From Desulfobacca acetoxidans (GTDB taxonomy: Bacteria > Desulfobacterota > Desulfobaccia > Desulfobaccales > 0-14-0-80-60-11): 18,433 bases of DNA. The DNA lies in contig DZCR01000058.1 of assembly GCA_022736495.1 (NCBI GenBank), forward strand, positions 1-18,433. The letters are read 5' to 3'. Within the stretch, counting starts at the first letter, position 1. Each line of letters begins with the position of its first letter. The notes under the pieces are model-generated. The model was not told the DNA's origin. It saw only the letters and a list, made by a program, of their open reading frames with translations, and did not search any database. The position numbers and the translations under genes are program-made. Below, piece by piece: positions 14,190 to 18,433 of this stretch.

Positions 14190-16700
14190 TCAGGCCAATA
14201 ATTTCATATACCGCACCGGGCTGAATTTCACGGTTTCCATCAAAGCCACCAGTTGTTTGGCCAGGATCATGGCTTTCGGGTCCTGGCCCGCATGGGCCGC
14301 GACCGCTGGGAAACGCTCCCGCATCAGGGCAAAGAGGAAATTCTGGGCCTCGGTCAGTTCCAGGGTGAGGGGGATGTGACCCACTAAACTTAAAAAGTCG
14401 TTGAGGCGGGACACGGTTTCCGTCTGAAAGTTCTCGGCCAGGTCCAGGAGATGCCGGTGCAGGACGCGTCCCAGAATTTTAGCCCCCTCATGGCTCTCCA
14501 GCTTTAAATCCATGAGTTGGGCATCCGCGATCACCTCCATAATCTCTTCGGAGGCGGACAGGGAAGCCGGCTCGGGCTCCAGGCGACGCAGGAGTTCCAC
14601 CAGGCGGCGGTTCAGGGTAATTTCGCCCAGGGCGCGGAACAGGCGGGGCATGGGCAGGCCCTCAGTGGCCACGGCCTTGAGCAGAGGCCGGGATTCCTCA
14701 AAACTATGGGCCACCCGCTCCAGCGCCTCTTCCTGGTTGGGGCGCAACAAATCATGAAAGACCTGGAGCTTCTCTTCCTGAAAAATATCGTGGAGGCTGT
14801 AATAGGTTTCCCCGAGCCGCCGCACCATGAGGGGGATCAGATCCTCCGGGGTCGATTCGAGGACCCGGAAGAACTCAGTGCTCAGGGTGAGGAACTCCGG
14901 GGGCGCCGCATGGAACTGTACCTGGGTGCGATAGAGGTAACTGCCCAGAAAGGCGGTGAAGAATGCCAGGGTGTGGCTCTGGCGCGTGATGCCTGAGGTC
15001 AGACGCAAGCGCCCGGCGGCGAATTGCAGCGACCCCTGGGTCTTTTCTTCCAGATCGGCGGGCTCGGCCCGGTAGTGATAGATGTGGCTGGGACAGGAAC
15101 GCTCCCGGTCTTTGAGCCAGGAAATCACCCACTGGTTGGCCACCTTGGGGTAATCCACCACCGCGGGCCTGATGTGCTTCTGGTAAATGGTGAGGCCGTT
15201 ACCCTCCTTGGGGATGTTGCTTACGGCCCGCTCCAAGATTTTCAGAAAGGGAGGCTCCAAGGGCTCGGAAGTGAAATACTGGCCTAGCTGCAGGGCCCGG
15301 GCGGCATACTTGATCACCTGCAAGGATTCCAAACCGGAGATGTCGGCGAAGAACCAGCCGCAACTGGTGTACATGAGCAGGCAATGGCGCTCCATCTCCA
15401 GGAGTCTTAAGGCCGCAACCCGGTCGTCCTCCTTCAGATTGGCCGTCCCGTGTTGGGAGAAAAACTCTTCCAGCACGCCATTGCTGCGGTTTAAGATGAC
15501 CTCGATGTAGGCGTTGCGGGCCTGCCAGGGGTCCTTTAGATACTTGGCGCCTTCGGATTCGAAAATGGCCCTCAGCCGGTCACTCAAGAAATCGAACGAT
15601 TCCCGCAGGGGCGCCCGCCAGCGCTGGTTCCAGGTGGGTTGGCCCCCCGTGGAACAGCCGCAGTTCTCTTTCCAGCGCCCCACCCCGTGGGAACAGCTCC
15701 AGGAACTGCCTTCACCATCGGAGCCCAGGGAGATCTCGACCTCCATGCTGGGCGGCGCCAGCTCCAGAAACGTGGCATAATTGGTGAGGTGCCAACCCTT
15801 CTGGGGGAGCACCTGGGTGAGGGCGTGGGCCAGGGCCAGTTCACCGAATTTCTTGTGGTGCCCGTAATTTTCGCCATCAGTGGCCACGTGCAGCAACTGG
15901 GGGCGCTTTTTGTCCGGGGAGAAACCTGCCGCCAGGCGGCCCGCCAGCCGGTAGCTGTCTGTAAGGAGGTCCCCAAAACTAAGGTCCGCAGCCACCCCGC
16001 CGTCATAGAAGAAAACGTCAATGAAGCGCGGTTTCTTGGCATCGCCATCGGGCAAAAAGCAGCGGTAGGCCTGGGTGGGGTCCACGCCGCCCAGGGCCGG
16101 GGTCCAGTCGCCGCCGGCCAGGGGGCGCACGCGCTTGGCCTGGTAGGGCGACAAAATGACAAACTTCAGGCCCTGATCCACCAAGGTGGCCAGGGTGGGA
16201 TAATTCGCCGCAGTCTCGGGCAGCCATAGGGCGGCAGCCTTGCGCTGGAAGCGGTGCTCAAAGTCTTTGAGGCCCCAGATGACCTGGGTTTCCCGATCCC
16301 TGGGCGTTGCCAGGGGCAGGATGGCGTGGTTGTAAGCCTGGGCGATGGCGTTGCCGTTTCCCCAGGCCGCCAGGCTCTGGGCATCGGCTTCCAGGAGCTT
16401 GGCATAGGTGCCCGGTTCATTGTCTGCGAGCCAACTGATAAGAGTGGGCCCGAAATTGAAACTGAGATAGCGGTAATTGTTGACGATATCCAAAATCCGC
16501 GCCTGGCTATCGTAGACGCGGGCGACGCCATTGGGGCGATAGCATTCCGCAGTGATGCGAGTATTCCAGTCGTGGAAAGGGGAGGCGCTGGGCTCCACTT
16601 CGATCTGCTCGATCCAGGGGTTTTCCCGGGGAGGTTGATAGAAATGGCCGTGGATGATTACGTATCCCTGGGGTGAGGTCCTAGTCGCTGAGCCGTCCAT
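14190..16700 (-). CDS. GH57-family glycoside hydrolase with DUF3536 domain
   Basis: The 836-residue protein has an N-terminal family 57 barrel and a long C-terminal region of the DUF3536 type. GH57 motifs are visible in order: HGHFYQPPRENPW (17-29), GNGNAIAQAYNHAILPL (114-130), WLPETAANYPTL (159-170) with candidate nucleophile E162, and HVATDGENYGHHKKFGELAL (271-290) with candidate acid/base D275. A Cys-bearing segment (SSWSCSHGVGRWKENCGCSTG) follows near 330-350, and AYIEVILNRSN begins the C-terminal half. GH57 enzymes act on alpha-glucans (amylase, amylopullulanase, branching enzyme), but DUF3536 members are not biochemically assigned as far as I know. No signal peptide is present, so it is cytoplasmic. 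GGAG six bases upstream supports ATG 16700. Confidence 0.93.
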   Translation of the reverse strand: MDGSATRTSPQGYVIIHGHFYQPPRENPWIEQIEVEPSASPFHDWNTRITAECYRPNGVARVYDSQARILDIVNNYRYLSFNFGPTLISWLADNEPGTYAKLLEADAQSLAAWGNGNAIAQAYNHAILPLATPRDRETQVIWGLKDFEHRFQRKAAALWLPETAANYPTLATLVDQGLKFVILSPYQAKRVRPLAGGDWTPALGGVDPTQAYRCFLPDGDAKKPRFIDVFFYDGGVAADLSFGDLLTDSYRLAGRLAAGFSPDKKRPQLLHVATDGENYGHHKKFGELALAHALTQVLPQKGWHLTNYATFLELAPPSMEVEISLGSDGEGSSWSCSHGVGRWKENCGCSTGGQPTWNQRWRAPLRESFDFLSDRLRAIFESEGAKYLKDPWQARNAYIEVILNRSNGVLEEFFSQHGTANLKEDDRVAALRLLEMERHCLLMYTSCGWFFADISGLESLQVIKYAARALQLGQYFTSEPLEPPFLKILERAVSNIPKEGNGLTIYQKHIRPAVVDYPKVANQWVISWLKDRERSCPSHIYHYRAEPADLEEKTQGSLQFAAGRLRLTSGITRQSHTLAFFTAFLGSYLYRTQVQFHAAPPEFLTLSTEFFRVLESTPEDLIPLMVRRLGETYYSLHDIFQEEKLQVFHDLLRPNQEEALERVAHSFEESRPLLKAVATEGLPMPRLFRALGEITLNRRLVELLRRLEPEPASLSASEEIMEVIADAQLMDLKLESHEGAKILGRVLHRHLLDLAENFQTETVSRLNDFLSLVGHIPLTLELTEAQNFLFALMRERFPAVAAHAGQDPKAMILAKQLVALMETVKFSPVRYMKLLA

Positions 16701-16908
16701 GTCTGCTCCGTGGGAGGCGGTCCCTCCGAAATAGATTCACTGCTGCGGCCGGGAGGCCAAAAAATTGACGATGGCAAGAAAGTGAATTGCGGTCATAATA
16801 ATGCGGGCGAGGCAGGGAGTCAATCGGAGGGTTTAGACGCCGGGATAAAATGCCAACTAACGGCCCTTTTCTCTGAGCGTGTGAAGGTAGTACCCCTAAT
16901 TTGAGTAA
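16701..16908. other. Boundary between core genome and AT-rich island
   Basis: The first ~150 bases still look like the GC-rich core; from about 16860 the composition becomes A/T-rich and stays so. The stretch should contain the promoter of the GH57 gene, but I see no clear one. No tRNA, attachment site, direct repeat or transposase remnant is recognisable at the junction. Confidence 0.4.
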
Positions 16909-17310
16909 TTAAGTTATAGATATCCTCTTTAACCACTTGGAAATTTGGTGTATTTTGGGTTTGCAACTAGCTATTTTCTCTGCATAAGTCACTATTCTTT
17001 TTGTGTTAACCATTTCGCTTATTTCAATACCATTAATATCTAAAAAAGTAAAAGCAGCTATCATCGCTGTTCTTTTATTACCATCACAAAAGATATGATC
17101 CTTGATAATATAGAACGCATACGTAGCTGCTTTATCAAAAATAGTTGGATATCTATCAGTTCCAAATATATTTTGATTTTGAGCACTTAACAGGAATTCA
17201 AAGGAATTCTTATTTTTTAAATTTTTTACTCCATTGTAATATATACCTCCATAAGACAATACCATATCTTTATTGATAGAAAGAATGTCATCTCTTGTTA
17301 AGTATATCAT
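16909..17310 (-). CDS. doc: Doc (death-on-curing) family Fic-domain protein, putative toxin
   Basis: The 133-residue protein has the length and motif of Doc proteins. The Fic signature is HIFCDGNKRTAMIAAFTFL (72-90), with catalytic His H72, D76, N78, K79 and R80 intact. Upstream helices include PTIFDKAATYAFYIIKD (55-71), as in Doc. Family members are toxins: Doc of phage P1 phosphorylates elongation factor EF-Tu, while other Fic proteins AMPylate targets. The start overlaps the stop of the preceding 73-residue gene by ATGA. The antitoxin of P1 is the 73-residue Phd; the gene here is the same size but does not look like Phd. Codon use is A/T-rich, unlike the neighbouring core genes. No terminator is seen downstream. 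Confidence 0.92.
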   Translation of the reverse strand: MIYLTRDDILSINKDMVLSYGGIYYNGVKNLKNKNSFEFLLSAQNQNIFGTDRYPTIFDKAATYAFYIIKDHIFCDGNKRTAMIAAFTFLDINGIEISEMVNTKRIVTYAEKIASCKPKIHQISKWLKRISIT

Positions 17311-17528
17311 CTCTCAGATAATTCTTCCCAGGCTCCTTGGAATCGGCGTTTATATTTTTTAACGATTATTTCAACGCCTTCGTACCTCGCCAGAGTCTCA
17401 CGAAGTTTTATGATATTAAAATTAAGGGGTTTTGACAATTTAACAGTGGGTTTCTGAAACGATATTGAATAACTTTCATTATTTATAGGCTGATAGGCAA
17501 ATTTCACAATTTCATCTCTGGAAGTCAT
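17307..17528 (-). CDS. 73-residue unrecognised protein, putative antitoxin
   Basis: This small basic protein is not one I recognise. It starts MTSRDEIVKFAYQPINNESY, has a Lys/Pro-rich middle (SFQKPTVKLSKPLNF), and ends in a likely helix-strand-helix segment (IIKLRETLARYEGVEIIVKKYKRRFQGAWEEL). No Phd/YefM N-terminal motif, helix-turn-helix or AbrB motif is evident. It overlaps both neighbours by four bases (ATGA at 17525-17528 and 17307-17310), so it must be translated with them. Position directly before doc is where antitoxins usually sit, which is the only basis for the functional guess. It could instead be an adaptor or substrate of the upstream proteasome-fold protein. Confidence 0.8.
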   Translation of the reverse strand: MTSRDEIVKFAYQPINNESYSISFQKPTVKLSKPLNFNIIKLRETLARYEGVEIIVKKYKRRFQGAWEELSER

Positions 17529-18400
17529 GATTTTTCTCCTTCCTTATTAAGTGGATTTAATTCCGACCGAAACCAAAACTTCCGCTGAACCCATCTGAAT
17601 CCCTCGTGTTTAGTTATGGCTGCTACATCAATGGGGCCTCCGACCAATGGCCAACCGGGAAGAAAACGGGAAAAACAAATCGCCGTTTCCACAAGGAAAA
17701 CAGCTAAATCAATTGTTTCCTGAATAGGCATTGGTGGATAAACAAGAGGCACTTCAAGTTTCGAACCAATAAATTCTACAGCTTGATCAACTTGCTCGGG
17801 AGGCAAGCCAAGCTCTTTTAGAGCATTGCCCAAAGCCATCCCATGCCCCCTAACAATTCTAGTAATTACTTCAGGTTGACCAGCCCAGAATAATCCAATA
17901 TCCTCTTTGTCGCGGCAAAGGACTGGCTCAGGACAATTTCCATCTACTTGAATATCTATTTCCCATAACTCGGGCAAGCCCTCCCCAGAGGAATAACCAC
18001 CTACCATCATTCCTAAAAATGGTTTGTTGGGGTTATCCCTGAACTCGTTGATATATGTTTCTTCAAAAAAGAACTGCCTCGTTAATTTGGCGATATTCTC
18101 CAAGGTAAAATTTTCAGGATTAATTTCGTAATCAGAATTAGTCTTATCGATGCCCATAAATTTTCGTCTAAGGTCTTTGGCTAAGGTAGAAATCGAAGCG
18201 CGGCCAATTCCGCCTTCCCCCCAGACAATTAGACCTATCGGAACTCTAATATCTTCATGTAGTTTAAATATTTTTCTAGCAGAATTGAATACGTTGACTA
18301 CCTGTCTTTGTCCCTCGGGAGTCATTTCCGTAAGAGTGGCAGCGCTATCAGCCGCAAACACTACCCCATTATGAACCTTCACCGCGATAGCAATGGTCAT
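17525..18400 (-). CDS. Proteasome-fold (Ntn-hydrolase) protein
   Basis: The 291-residue protein starts MTIAIAVKVHNGVVFAADSA, matching proteasome beta/HslV N-termini. If Met is removed, Thr2 becomes the N-terminal nucleophile, and Asp18 lies exactly 16 residues on (D17 in proteasome numbering). RKIFKL (42-47) matches the region of the catalytic Lys, here K43, with about nine extra residues in the preceding loop. GLIVWGEGGIG (56-66) and FLGMMVGGYSSGEGLPELWEIDIQVDG match later strands of the fold. The C-terminus is longer than in ~230-residue proteasome subunits. GGGAGG lies eight bases upstream of ATG 18400. No unfoldase ATPase is visible in the window. It overlaps the 73-residue gene by ATGA. 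Fold call is strong; peptidase activity and role are inferred. Confidence 0.85.
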   Translation of the reverse strand: MTIAIAVKVHNGVVFAADSAATLTEMTPEGQRQVVNVFNSARKIFKLHEDIRVPIGLIVWGEGGIGRASISTLAKDLRRKFMGIDKTNSDYEINPENFTLENIAKLTRQFFFEETYINEFRDNPNKPFLGMMVGGYSSGEGLPELWEIDIQVDGNCPEPVLCRDKEDIGLFWAGQPEVITRIVRGHGMALGNALKELGLPPEQVDQAVEFIGSKLEVPLVYPPMPIQETIDLAVFLVETAICFSRFLPGWPLVGGPIDVAAITKHEGFRWVQRKFWFRSELNPLNKEGEKS

Positions 18401-18433
18401 CCCAAGGGCCTCCCATGGCCTTTTTGTAAATTA
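18401..18433 (-). promoter_or_regulatory. Leader of the three-gene island operon (cut by window end)
   Basis: The 33 bases upstream of the proteasome-fold gene include GGGAGG as a ribosome binding site at normal spacing. The promoter is not within the window, so co-expression with further upstream genes cannot be excluded. Confidence 0.4.

Noticed and set aside
15639..16229. Plus-strand 196-codon frame opposite the GH57 gene
   Set aside because: It is antisense to conserved GH57 motifs and has Gly/Gln-rich shadow composition.
16710..16904. Plus-strand 64-codon frame in the GH57-doc gap
   Set aside because: No convincing ribosome binding site, no recognisable motif, and it crosses the composition boundary.

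Overview
The window reads as chromosomal DNA of a GC-rich Gram-negative bacterium. The gene set (truB-rpsO-pnp-M16 peptidase, hemC, prs, sfsA, gmhA, a lipoprotein, an outer-membrane-type protein and a GH57/DUF3536 protein) fits the former Deltaproteobacteria (Desulfobacterota). That placement is an inference from gene content and order, not from a search.

Layout. (1) 1-4720, plus strand: truB, rpsO and pnp, then an M16 zinc peptidase whose start overlaps the end of pnp. A tandem heptamer array covers the truB stop, and inverted copies sit just upstream of the rpsO ribosome binding site. (2) 4926-8919, minus strand: a small conserved-looking protein, a secreted DUF3108-type protein, a hairpin-repeat-rich gap, a glycine-zipper lipoprotein, prs and sfsA. 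(3) 9018-11813, minus strand: an outer-membrane-type protein behind a perfect-consensus sigma70 promoter, hemC preceded by an FmdB-type zinc ribbon, and two small paralogous membrane proteins. (4) 12143-16700, minus strand: GH57/DUF3536 protein, gmhA, an unassigned Rossmann-like protein and a cyclophilin-like protein, ending in a clear terminator. (5) 16909-18400, minus strand: an AT-richer island of three genes joined by 4-base ATGA overlaps.

The island is the most novel-looking part. Its first gene encodes a proteasome-fold (Ntn-hydrolase) protein with the nucleophile Thr directly after the initiator Met, an Asp at the canonical spacing and a plausible catalytic Lys. The second gene encodes a 73-residue protein I do not recognise. 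The third encodes a Doc/Fic-family protein with an intact catalytic motif. The order and the overlaps suggest one unit: a Doc-type toxin with an unusual small antitoxin, plus a dedicated peptidase that could control it. The function is inference.

The rest is mostly housekeeping: tRNA and RNA metabolism (truB, pnp), ribosome (rpsO), PRPP supply (prs), tetrapyrrole synthesis (hemC), heptose for lipopolysaccharide (gmhA) and envelope proteins. I found no rRNA, tRNA, CRISPR array or insertion sequence.
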